DNA of 13,030 nucleotides, from contig CALGOE010000062.1 in the NCBI GenBank assembly GCA_937958145.1, positions 1 through 13,030 of the forward strand. The letters are read 5' to 3'. Positions 7,213-13,030 of the stretch are shown here, piece after piece. Under the pieces are notes generated by a model, which had not been told where the DNA came from, did not search any database, and saw only the letters and a program-made list of their open reading frames with translations. The position numbers and the translations under genes were made by a program. Positions within the stretch are counted from its first letter, which is position 1, and each line of letters begins with the position of its first letter. This DNA is from an uncultured Desulfobacca sp. (GTDB lineage: Bacteria; Desulfobacterota; Desulfobaccia; Desulfobaccales; Desulfobaccaceae).

Positions 7213-7285
7213 CCCGAACCTCTGGCCTGAGGGTTCTCCAGTCTGAGGAGCTTCGGGTCAGGCTTCCTTGAGCAGGAACTCAAGG
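7213..7285 (-). terminator. Inverted repeats after the response regulator gene, possible transcript end
   Basis: Directly downstream of the regulator stop (7291, minus strand), CCTTGAG (7266-7272) pairs with CTCAAGG (7279-7285). Further on, CCCGAA (7213-7218) pairs with TTCGGG (7252-7257), enclosing CTGG/CCAG. No U-tract follows, so this is a weak terminator candidate or a 3' stability structure. The rest of 7052-7212 is AT-rich and holds only the transposase promoter. Confidence 0.35.
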
Positions 7286-7290
7286 TCAGA

Positions 7291-7965
7291 TTAAAGCGCG
7301 GCCGGAAAAACCTGATCCGTGGTATAGCCCTTCTGGATGGCATAACGGACCAACTCGGCGATCTTGCGGCAGCCCAGCTTGCGCATCATATTGGCCCGGT
7401 GGTGTTCCACGGTGCGGGAGCTGATCTCCAAGATGGCGCCGATCTCCCGGCTGGACTTCCCCTCAGCAATATAGCGCAGAATCTCTTTTTCCCGTTTGGT
7501 CAAAGGGTCTTCCGGCACCTGGCTGCGTTCCTCCCGATACTTCCTCAGGAGGAGATCCTTCAGTTGCGGGGACAGGAGGGGCGAGATATACACGCCATGA
7601 TGCCGGACTGTGTCGATGGCCGAAAACAGTTCGGAGTCGGCGTCTTCTTTCAGGAGGTAGCCGTCAGCCCCGATGCTCAGGGCATAATTGAGGTACTCAT
7701 TACTCTTGTGCATGGTCAGGATGAGGATCTTGACTTTAGGATACCGCTTCTTGATCTCTTTGGCCGCATCCAAACCCTGCAACTGGGGCATGGAGATGTC
7801 CAGGAGCACGAGATCCGGGGTCGTCTGTTTGAGAAGATCCAGAAGCTCCACGCCGGTGCTGGCTTCGCCCACGATACTATAAGCTGGATTGGCGTCGATA
7901 ATTTTCCTGAGACCCTGACGGAACATGACGTGATCATCAGCAATTACCACAGTGTAGGGACGCAT
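7291..7965 (-). CDS. NarL/FixJ-family DNA-binding response regulator
   Basis: A 224-residue two-component regulator. The receiver domain (about 1-122) has the acidic pocket Asp10/Asp11, phospho-acceptor Asp56 in LVLLDISMP, Thr84 and Lys106. A LuxR/NarL-type helix-turn-helix (about 155-215) contains LTKREKEIL, SSREIGAILEISSRTVEHHR and the typical end of the recognition region. Phosphorylated by the adjacent kinase, it should bind DNA and regulate transcription. It starts 6 bases after the kinase stop. Its AAAGGA ribosome site (7975-7980 on the minus strand) is made of the last codons of the kinase gene, so the two are probably translated together. Target genes cannot be inferred from the window. 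Confidence 0.95.
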   Translation of the reverse strand: MRPYTVVIADDHVMFRQGLRKIIDANPAYSIVGEASTGVELLDLLKQTTPDLVLLDISMPQLQGLDAAKEIKKRYPKVKILILTMHKSNEYLNYALSIGADGYLLKEDADSELFSAIDTVRHHGVYISPLLSPQLKDLLLRKYREERSQVPEDPLTKREKEILRYIAEGKSSREIGAILEISSRTVEHHRANMMRKLGCRKIAELVRYAIQKGYTTDQVFPAAL

Positions 7966-7971
7966 CTCAAT

Positions 7972-10900
7972 CTATCCTTTCTTTTTTGATGACGATTTTT
8001 TCTGGAGAGGCACGGTGAAATGGATCACGGTGCCACCTTGGTCTGGAGCATGAATCCGCAGCGTGCCGCCGAGCATGAGGATTCTTTCCCCAATGGCCGG
8101 CAGGCCAAGACCGGTTTGACTGCTGCGGGTTTCGTCCTCTTCGGTGGGGAACCCCCGGCCGTTATCGGCAACGGTAACCGCGAGGCGGTTGTTCGTCCGC
8201 TGCACCTCGATCTGGATGGCAGAGGCCTGGGAGTGCTTCTCGATATTGGTGAGAAGCTCCTGGAAAATGCGATAAAGATGGATCTTGGCGGGGGCTGGCA
8301 GAACTTCTTCGATGCCATCCAAATCCGACAGATTGTCGCTGATCCGATAAAACTGCCGGTAATTTTCTAACAGATGGCGCAGGGCCGCGCCCAAACCGAC
8401 GTTCTCCAATAATGACGGGCAGAGGTCATGGGAGAGGCGCCGGACATTTTCCACCACGCGGTTGATATACTCCAACATATGACTGCATTCTTCTTTCAGT
8501 CTGAACTGGTCCTTGCGCAACTTATTGGCAATGGAGCGGAGTTGAAGCTTCAGGGCGGTAAGAGATTGGCCCAACTCATCGTGGAGTTCCAGGGACAGGC
8601 GCCGGCGCTCGGTCTCCTGGGCCGTAAAAATCTGGGCCGTCAGGCCCCGCAATTTCTTGGCGGATTGCTGCAAGGCCTCTTCCAGTTTTTTCTGCTCGGT
8701 GATATCCTGGGCATTAATCACGATGCCCTCGACCACCGGCTCCCGCAAAAGATTTTTGCCTTTAATTTCCCAGAGATGCCAGGTGCCACTCTGATGCTTG
8801 ATCTGGATGACGGCCCGGAAATCCTCCCGGTCCTGTTTTAATAACCGTTGGAAACGCTGCCGCAGGCTGGCAACATCCTGCGAATGTACCAAGTCGAAGA
8901 TCGAGGACCCGATGAGTTCCTGGGGAGTGAAACCCAGCAGCCGCTCCACCGTCGGGTTGAGGTACTGGATCAGGCCGTCCGCCGTGAGCAGACCGATGAC
9001 ATCGGACACGTTTTCCGTGAGCTGGCGAAAATACTGCTCCCGACGCTGCAGGGCAAGTTCGGCCTGACGATATGCCGTGATATCCGTCAGGATGGCAAAG
9101 CTTCCCTGAAACTGCCCGTTTTCATCAAACAGGGGCCGCGGCGAGACGAGGGTCGGCAACTGGGTGCCGTCCCGGCGGGTCCAGACCAGTTGATAGGGCG
9201 CCTCACCCCCTTCCCGCCGCTGCGCAAAATGTGCAGACAGGATCCGGCGATTCTCCTCATCCAGCAACATTGTCAGCGGCCGCCCCAAAAGCTCGGCTTC
9301 GGTATAACCGATGAGTTCGCAAAAACGGGGGTTGACGTAGACGATACGTTGCTGGGCATCACAGATGCCCAAGCCGTCGTTCATCTTTTCCACCATGAGG
9401 CGGAATTTTTCCTCGCTGGCCCGCAGCGCGGCTTCAGCCTCCCAACGTTGGGTAATGTCGACCACGGTGGCCAGGATGGCGGGTCGGTCCTGATATTCTA
9501 TGAGCTTGCTGGTCAGTTCACAGTGAATGACCCGGCCATCCTGCCGCAGCCCGGCAATGCTGTAGCGCTCCGGCGGCGCGCCGGCAAGACGTTCGATGAT
9601 TTTTTCCTGGACCAGAGCGCGATAATCCGGATGGATCAACTCCATGACGTCCACGCGGTCGATCAAAGCCGCCGGTTCATAGCCGAACATCTCGGCCAGG
9701 GCGGGATTGACATACCGCAGGCGATTATCCTGCAAGACCACCACCCCCACCAGGGAGTTTTCCGTATAGGTGCGAAAGCGCTGTTCGCTCTGGCGCAGGG
9801 CCTCTTCGGCCGTCACGCGGGCCGTAATATCCCGGCCCACGGCCTGGAACTCCCGCACCTGTTCCTGGTCGTCAAAGAAGGCGTAAATTATCCAGGACAA
9901 CCAGCGCCGACTACCGTCCGGCAGGATAATTTGATATTCCCCATCGGCCACCGGCTGATCAGGGGTAAAGGTGCTGAGCCAGGCCATTAGATGCCGGCGC
10001 TCAGCGGCAACGAGCCAGGGGGCAAAGGTCATCCCCAGCAGTTCTTCCCGGGGTTTCTGCAAAAACTGACAGACCGCCTCATTGACATAGACCAGGGTGG
10101 TCTCGGGGGTGAAGCGGCAGATCAGATCATTCTGGCACTCAACAATGGCCCGGTACCGGGCTTCGCTGCGGGCCAGGTCTTCCTGGGCCTGTTTCGTGGC
10201 GGTGATATCCAGCAGCGAACCGATGAATTCCAGCGGTTGGCCGTCAGGAGTGCGGACCAGGATAAATTCGTCATGGAGCCAGCGATAGGTGCCGTCACGA
10301 TGCTGAATTCGATATTCCAGGGCCTGTTGTCCCTCCGGATGGGTGCTCAGGTGGCGCTGACAGAGTAAATGCCGGTCCTGGGGATGGATGCGCTGGGACC
10401 AGAAGAAGGGATCGGCCATGATCTCGGCCACAGAAAACCCGGTGAGGCGCTCAATACTTTTACTTAGATAGGTAAGGCGGCCACAATCATTGGGATGGCA
10501 GCCATACAGAGCCACCGGCACGTGGTCCAGCAAGCACTGCAGACGGCTTTTGGTTCTGGCCAACTCCCGTTCCAGGGCTCGGGCTTGGGTGACATCCATG
10601 GCATACACGCCGATCTGGACCACCTGCCCGTGGGTATCACAAATGGGGTAGAGCATGTTAAAAAAATGCCGCCCCTTATTTTCATCTTCAAAAAAGATTA
10701 CCTTCCCGGTCCGAAAGGCCTCGGCGGCCCGGGCCCGGCGATACTCAGCCACGGGGGGTGGCAGGAGTTCGTAAACATTGCGGCCCAAACAACTGCCCGC
10801 TGCGGTCTCCAAACGCCGGCGGGCCGCCTGATTGGCGGCAAGAATGGTGCCGTCCGGGGCCAGTAGCAGCGCCACATCCTGCAGGGCGTCCAGCAGGGTC

Positions 10901-11385
10901 ATCATGGCCCCTTCGCTCTGCTGCGCCTTGCGTTCCAGCTCTTTGCGGGCTTGAATATCCCGAACGGTGCCAAGGAGGTATGTCTTGCGGCCCAGCGGTA
11001 AGGCGCGCAGACTCACCTCAACCCAATGCAGCCGACCATGCCGATCCCGAACCTGCCATTCAAAGAGCTGGGGGCCCGCCTCCAGGGTCCGGCGGATAAA
11101 TTCCCGGGCCTCTACGGCCGTATAGGGGCTGTTGTTGGTAAAAAGCACATCGATGGTCAGGTTCTTGGCTTCCTGGCGGCTGAAGCCGGTCATCTGACAG
11201 AAGGTATCATTGACCGTGGCAAAGGCCCCGGTCTGGGCGTCAACCAAGACGATGCCATCATTGATCATATTGAACAGGAGCCGATAGATCTCCTTGTCCA
11301 AACTGCCATCGAACAGATGAGACTGCTCGGTGGATGGAATCAGAGCGGCTGGCTGCACGTTGTCAACGCCGGTTTTGTCGTTCAT
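7972..11385 (-). CDS. Soluble multi-PAS sensor histidine kinase (HisKA_3 type)
   Basis: A 1137-residue kinase with no membrane segment or signal peptide, so a cytoplasmic sensor. Seven PAS/PAC units can be counted at roughly 30-150, 157-275, 281-405, 409-530, 535-655, 659-780 and 784-905. Each ends in a D(I/V)-type PAC motif such as LLDIT, GRDIT, VVDIT or LTDIT. The HisKA_3 helix follows, with phospho-acceptor His935 in LELHDELGQ. The ATPase domain has the N-box at 1041-1051 (Asn1047), DNGRG at 1074-1078, GLGL at 1092-1095 and a GGT near 1117-1119. This is the NarX/DegS-like class, which pairs with NarL-type regulators, matching its neighbour. The signal is unknown; no heme, flavin or metal motif was evident. 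The ribosome site is weak. The basic tail KKSSSKKKG also encodes the regulator's ribosome site. Confidence 0.93.
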   Translation of the reverse strand: MNDKTGVDNVQPAALIPSTEQSHLFDGSLDKEIYRLLFNMINDGIVLVDAQTGAFATVNDTFCQMTGFSRQEAKNLTIDVLFTNNSPYTAVEAREFIRRTLEAGPQLFEWQVRDRHGRLHWVEVSLRALPLGRKTYLLGTVRDIQARKELERKAQQSEGAMMTLLDALQDVALLLAPDGTILAANQAARRRLETAAGSCLGRNVYELLPPPVAEYRRARAAEAFRTGKVIFFEDENKGRHFFNMLYPICDTHGQVVQIGVYAMDVTQARALERELARTKSRLQCLLDHVPVALYGCHPNDCGRLTYLSKSIERLTGFSVAEIMADPFFWSQRIHPQDRHLLCQRHLSTHPEGQQALEYRIQHRDGTYRWLHDEFILVRTPDGQPLEFIGSLLDITATKQAQEDLARSEARYRAIVECQNDLICRFTPETTLVYVNEAVCQFLQKPREELLGMTFAPWLVAAERRHLMAWLSTFTPDQPVADGEYQIILPDGSRRWLSWIIYAFFDDQEQVREFQAVGRDITARVTAEEALRQSEQRFRTYTENSLVGVVVLQDNRLRYVNPALAEMFGYEPAALIDRVDVMELIHPDYRALVQEKIIERLAGAPPERYSIAGLRQDGRVIHCELTSKLIEYQDRPAILATVVDITQRWEAEAALRASEEKFRLMVEKMNDGLGICDAQQRIVYVNPRFCELIGYTEAELLGRPLTMLLDEENRRILSAHFAQRREGGEAPYQLVWTRRDGTQLPTLVSPRPLFDENGQFQGSFAILTDITAYRQAELALQRREQYFRQLTENVSDVIGLLTADGLIQYLNPTVERLLGFTPQELIGSSIFDLVHSQDVASLRQRFQRLLKQDREDFRAVIQIKHQSGTWHLWEIKGKNLLREPVVEGIVINAQDITEQKKLEEALQQSAKKLRGLTAQIFTAQETERRRLSLELHDELGQSLTALKLQLRSIANKLRKDQFRLKEECSHMLEYINRVVENVRRLSHDLCPSLLENVGLGAALRHLLENYRQFYRISDNLSDLDGIEEVLPAPAKIHLYRIFQELLTNIEKHSQASAIQIEVQRTNNRLAVTVADNGRGFPTEEDETRSSQTGLGLPAIGERILMLGGTLRIHAPDQGGTVIHFTVPLQKKSSSKKKG

Positions 11386-11409
11386 GGCTTCAGACTGTTT
11401 CGGGGAAGG

Positions 11410-11580
11410 TTTTATACAATTTTTATTATACTAATGGCTTTTTTGCAGATTCACAATATCGCTAATGTACCTAAATTATAATACATAATAATTATAATAT
11501 TAGTAATTAAAATAATTAGTTAAGCAAAAATCTGTTTGTGGTATTCTTTCTGTCCTATAAAAATTTTTTTATTAATCGAA
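11410..11580 (-). promoter_or_regulatory. AT-rich promoter region of the kinase-regulator operon
   Basis: This block is strikingly AT-rich compared with all surrounding genes. On the minus strand it contains several perfect or near TATAAT boxes, for example at 11425-11430, about 40 bases before the kinase start. No box has a convincing TTGACA partner at 16-18 bases; TTAACT at 11518-11523 with TATTAT 18 bases on is the nearest. The promoter is therefore placed only to this block. Confidence 0.4.
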
Positions 11581-11622
11581 AATTTCTATTTCGGCTGTCT
11601 CTTCTCAGTGAAACTAAAGTCC

Positions 11623-11670
11623 ATGGCAGGCGGCAAAACTTCTTGCCCCATCTGCAAAGTTCCCACTTAA
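11623..11670 (+). CDS. Possible 15-residue peptide with a CPIC motif
   Basis: ATG at 11623 opens MAGGKTSCPICKVPT followed by TAA. The CxxC with a following Lys resembles the start of a zinc-ribbon or rubredoxin knuckle. A GTG at 11608 would give 20 residues. No ribosome site is visible and the stop lies inside the first copy of the interrupted repeat. It could be a leader peptide, but chance is more likely. Confidence 0.12.
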   Translation: MAGGKTSCPICKVPT

Positions 11671-11671
11671 C
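11655..11671. repeat. Interrupted repeat, copy 1 (CAAAGTT-N3-ACTTAAC)
   Basis: CAAAGTT at 11655-11661 and ACTTAAC at 11665-11671, separated by CCC. Both 7-base blocks recur in the same order at 11898-11917. AAGT and ACTT within it are complementary, so it can form a small hairpin. The two copies flank the GC-rich island. Confidence 0.5.
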
Positions 11672-11675
11672 AGCA

Positions 11676-11889
11676 GGCCGGGGGTAAAGGCAGGAGAAGT
11701 ATGGGCAAGGCGGTGTGGCAGGTCTGGGCCAGGGCGTCAGCCCTCGTGCAGGGATTGGAGGCCATAATCTCCGGCCTTAAACGCAGCGAGGCAGTGGCCC
11801 CTTGCACATGGGTTCATCCCGGAACGCCCGACTTCCGTCGCTTGGCCCGGTTGCGTCCGGTGCGAAGAGGCCGAGGCAGCCCCCGGGCC
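11676..11889 (+). ncRNA. Candidate structured RNA in a GC-rich island
   Basis: A GC-rich island lies between two AT-rich blocks. Its ends pair: 11676-11684 (GGCCGGGGG) with 11880-11889, with one bulged G. Inside, several compact helices are possible: AGGGC/GCCCT with loop GTCA at 11731-11744; GTGCA at 11746-11750 with TGCAC at 11803-11807, extended by GGG/CCC; AGGCC/GGCCT at 11759-11777; CGAC/GTCG at 11829-11840; and TTGGCC/GGCCGA at 11842-11874. The overall plan, a closed stem of about 210 bases, is similar in size to 6S RNA, but I found no sequence feature proving that, nor RNase P, SRP, tmRNA or a known riboswitch. GC-rich sequence pairs easily, so this is a hypothesis, and the strand is chosen from the weak terminator that follows. 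Confidence 0.3.
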
Positions 11890-11916
11890 GGCGCCGCCAA
11901 AGTTGGTCGGACTTAA
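11701..11916 (+). CDS. Small open reading frame with a good ribosome site, doubtful
   Basis: ATG at 11701 is preceded by AGGAGA at 11692-11697 and opens 71 codons. The product has a hydrophobic or amphipathic first half and an Arg/Gly/Ala/Pro-rich C-terminal half, as often produced by non-coding GC-rich DNA. I recognise no family. It occupies nearly the same bases as the candidate structured RNA, and only one of the two readings is likely to be right. It was kept because of the ribosome site. Confidence 0.15.
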   Translation: MGKAVWQVWARASALVQGLEAIISGLKRSEAVAPCTWVHPGTPDFRRLARLRPVRRGRGSPRAGAAKVGRT

Positions 11917-11917
11917 C
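11898..11917. repeat. Interrupted repeat, copy 2 (CAAAGTT-N6-ACTTAAC)
   Basis: CAAAGTT at 11898-11904 and ACTTAAC at 11911-11917, separated by GGTCGG. It matches copy 1 in all 14 block positions but with a spacer 3 bases longer. It overlaps both a weak terminator and the -35 box of the downstream promoter. Confidence 0.5.
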
Positions 11918-11923
11918 TTTTTT
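11899..11923 (+). terminator. Weak intrinsic terminator after the GC-rich island
   Basis: AAAGTT at 11899-11904 pairs with AACTTT at 11915-11920 around a 10-base loop and runs into TTTTTT at 11918-11923. The stem is short and AT-rich, so termination would be inefficient unless the GC-rich helix just upstream contributes. It supports a plus-strand transcript through the island. Confidence 0.3.
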
Positions 11924-11941
11924 CTGATCTTGCGATATAAT
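11913..11941 (+). promoter_or_regulatory. Candidate promoter for the gene at 12122
   Basis: TTAACT (11913-11918, four of six) is followed by 17 bases and a perfect TATAAT (11936-11941). The -35 box is part of repeat copy 2, so a protein binding the repeat could control it. A second possibility is TTGCTG at 11958-11963 with TATTAT at 11980-11985. The leader would be about 135-175 bases. Confidence 0.4.
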
Positions 11942-12026
11942 TCCTATTATTATTCTTTTGCTGGAATAATCCTACTTTTTATTATAGCAGCATTTCACCA
12001 AAACCTTAACCCCGGACCTGAGATGG

Positions 12027-12059
12027 CGCCGGCTGGGGAAAAACCCTCGGTCGCCGGCG
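12027..12059 (+). promoter_or_regulatory. Structured leader upstream of the gene at 12122
   Basis: CGCCGGC at 12027-12033 pairs with GCCGGCG at 12053-12059, and inside it GGG at 12036-12038 pairs with CCC at 12044-12046 around AAAAA. It lies in the probable 5' leader about 60 bases before the start codon. It may influence translation or mRNA stability; no known riboswitch motif was recognised. Confidence 0.35.
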
Positions 12060-12121
12060 GCGGTTGGGTGGGCGGCCGGTTCGCTGGAACGGTTACAACT
12101 GCCTGTGCTCTGGAAGGAATA

Positions 12122-13030
12122 ATGACCTCTCCCCGCTTTTCGGGCAAAGCCATTGATCTGGTGCAACTGCGCCAGAGTTATTTGTCCCTGATAGCCTCCA
12201 CCGAGGTCAATCGGCTCCTGGAGGATATCACGACCTGTACCCTGAGCCGGGAGATGGAAACGTTCAATGGTTGGGAGGTGCCCCAACCCAAGGCCGGCGT
12301 CGAGCTCTTCCCCTTCCTGGCAATTCATACCCGGCGGCACCGGCTGGTCATCAGCGGCACCCTCTATCCCAACCAGGAAGATGCCGCCACCGGTTCTCTT
12401 TTTCACCTGATCAGATTGCAGTTGGGAGAGGAAATCGATTATTTCAAACTGAGCACCTCCCAATCGTCTTTTTTGCTCTCACCCTTTCATTGCCGTTTCA
12501 TCAGTATCCTCTTCGGACTGGCCTGGTTCTATATCCTGGCTATTCATGCTGGCGTGGTGCAACAGGATTTCCTGGCCTTTGCCCCCTATTCCCTGGAAGA
12601 GCAAGTAATCGCCCGCTATCTGCAGAGTCTGGTCTGGATACCCTGTGCCACCGTCAAGCTGGACGCCCAGGATACGCCCTATATCGGCACCCGGCTCTAC
12701 ACGCCGGCGGACCTGAAACGCTGTGAGATCCCCGGCAGCAGTGCCGAGGAGGCCCTTATTCGCGGTGTGCGGCTCTTTAAACAGCTTCTCTACTACACCA
12801 TCGAGGGTGAACGCCTGTTCACCGGCTTTGCCTTTCTGTCCCCCGAAAAGTCATTGGCAGAACAACAGCAGCGCTGGCCCAACCTGTTTCTGTATCACGA
12901 ATCCCAGAGGCCGCTGTTAACCGAAGGACTGGAACCCATCAAACAGCTCCTGCTCAATGCCGATGGCCGCACCACCTTCCTGGCGGCGCATCACAATCGG
13001 ATCGTCGGCATTCTCCATCTCCCCGAGGGC
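12122..13030 (+). CDS. Unidentified protein, N-terminal 303 codons, cut by window end
   Basis: ATG at 12122 follows a strong ribosome site (GGAAGGA at 12112-12118), and the frame stays open to the last base, so the gene continues beyond the window. There is no signal peptide. Residues about 126-142 are hydrophobic (FISILFGLAWFYILAI) but could be a buried core. The sequence has ordinary protein composition and alternating strand-like and helical stretches, with Gln/Leu-rich helices near 210-225 and 243-252. The segment from about 272 (IKQLLLNADGRTTFLAAHHNRIVGI) resembles the sensor-type region that precedes the DisA_N diadenylate cyclase domain in some proteins. This is a weak guess that the missing C-terminus would settle. 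It is divergent from the kinase operon. Confidence 0.85.
   Translation, partial: MTSPRFSGKAIDLVQLRQSYLSLIASTEVNRLLEDITTCTLSREMETFNGWEVPQPKAGVELFPFLAIHTRRHRLVISGTLYPNQEDAATGSLFHLIRLQLGEEIDYFKLSTSQSSFLLSPFHCRFISILFGLAWFYILAIHAGVVQQDFLAFAPYSLEEQVIARYLQSLVWIPCATVKLDAQDTPYIGTRLYTPADLKRCEIPGSSAEEALIRGVRLFKQLLYYTIEGERLFTGFAFLSPEKSLAEQQQRWPNLFLYHESQRPLLTEGLEPIKQLLLNADGRTTFLAAHHNRIVGILHLPEG

Noticed and set aside
8848..9990. 380-codon plus-strand frame inside the kinase gene
   Set aside because: It is antisense to well-defined PAS domains, its composition is Gly/Gln/His-rich, and no family is recognisable.
11808..11822. GGGTTCATCCC resembling a tRNA T-arm
   Set aside because: No acceptor stem, D-arm or anticodon arm at the proper distances; it is probably one helix of the island.
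11972..12463. Minus-strand frame of 163 codons overlapping the start of the unfinished gene
   Set aside because: The plus-strand gene has a strong ribosome site and 303 open codons with better protein composition.
1..13030. CRISPR arrays, tRNA or rRNA genes, attachment sites
   Set aside because: No regularly spaced repeats, no cloverleaf and no rRNA-like sequence were seen in the intergenic regions.

Overview
The window looks like chromosomal DNA from a GC-rich, Gram-negative-type bacterium. Evidence is a lipoprotein phosphate-binding protein, a soluble multi-PAS sensor kinase with a NarL-type regulator, and an IS1634-like transposase. Style and gene families suggest a deltaproteobacterium in the broad sense (Desulfobacterota), but this is inference from protein style; no rRNA or other marker is present.

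Region 1 (1-5206, plus strand) is a complete high-affinity phosphate uptake operon in the order phoU-pstS-pstC-pstA-pstB1-pstB2. It is tightly packed: phoU and pstS overlap, pstS/pstC/pstA are separated by 7-8 bases, and a GC-rich hairpin terminator closes it at 5174-5206. PhoU is first rather than last. The most notable point is the pair of PstB ATPases. PstB1 keeps the LSGGQ signature but lacks the Q-loop Gln (Ala93) and the switch His (Asn206). PstB2 keeps both of those but its signature reads LTEEQ. In a head-to-tail heterodimer all of these losses fall in one composite ATP site, leaving one fully consensus site. The transporter therefore looks like an asymmetric PstB1-PstB2 heterodimer on an asymmetric PstC-PstA membrane core.

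Region 2 (about 5207-7290) holds a full-length IS1634-family transposase gene on the minus strand with a good sigma70-type promoter. The positions where the DDE catalytic residues are expected carry other residues, so it is probably an inactive or repurposed transposase.

Region 3 (7291-11385, minus strand) is a two-gene operon: a large cytoplasmic histidine kinase with seven PAS domains and a HisKA_3/HATPase core, followed after 6 bases by a NarL/FixJ response regulator whose ribosome site lies in the last codons of the kinase gene.

Region 4 (11386-12121) is a long divergent intergenic region. A very AT-rich block, probably the kinase promoter, is followed by a GC-rich island of roughly 250 bases with many potential helices and an end-to-end closing stem. 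The island is flanked by two copies of a short interrupted repeat and may be a structured RNA. A promoter and a structured leader follow. Region 5 (12122 to the window end) is the first 303 codons of an unfinished plus-strand gene of uncertain function.
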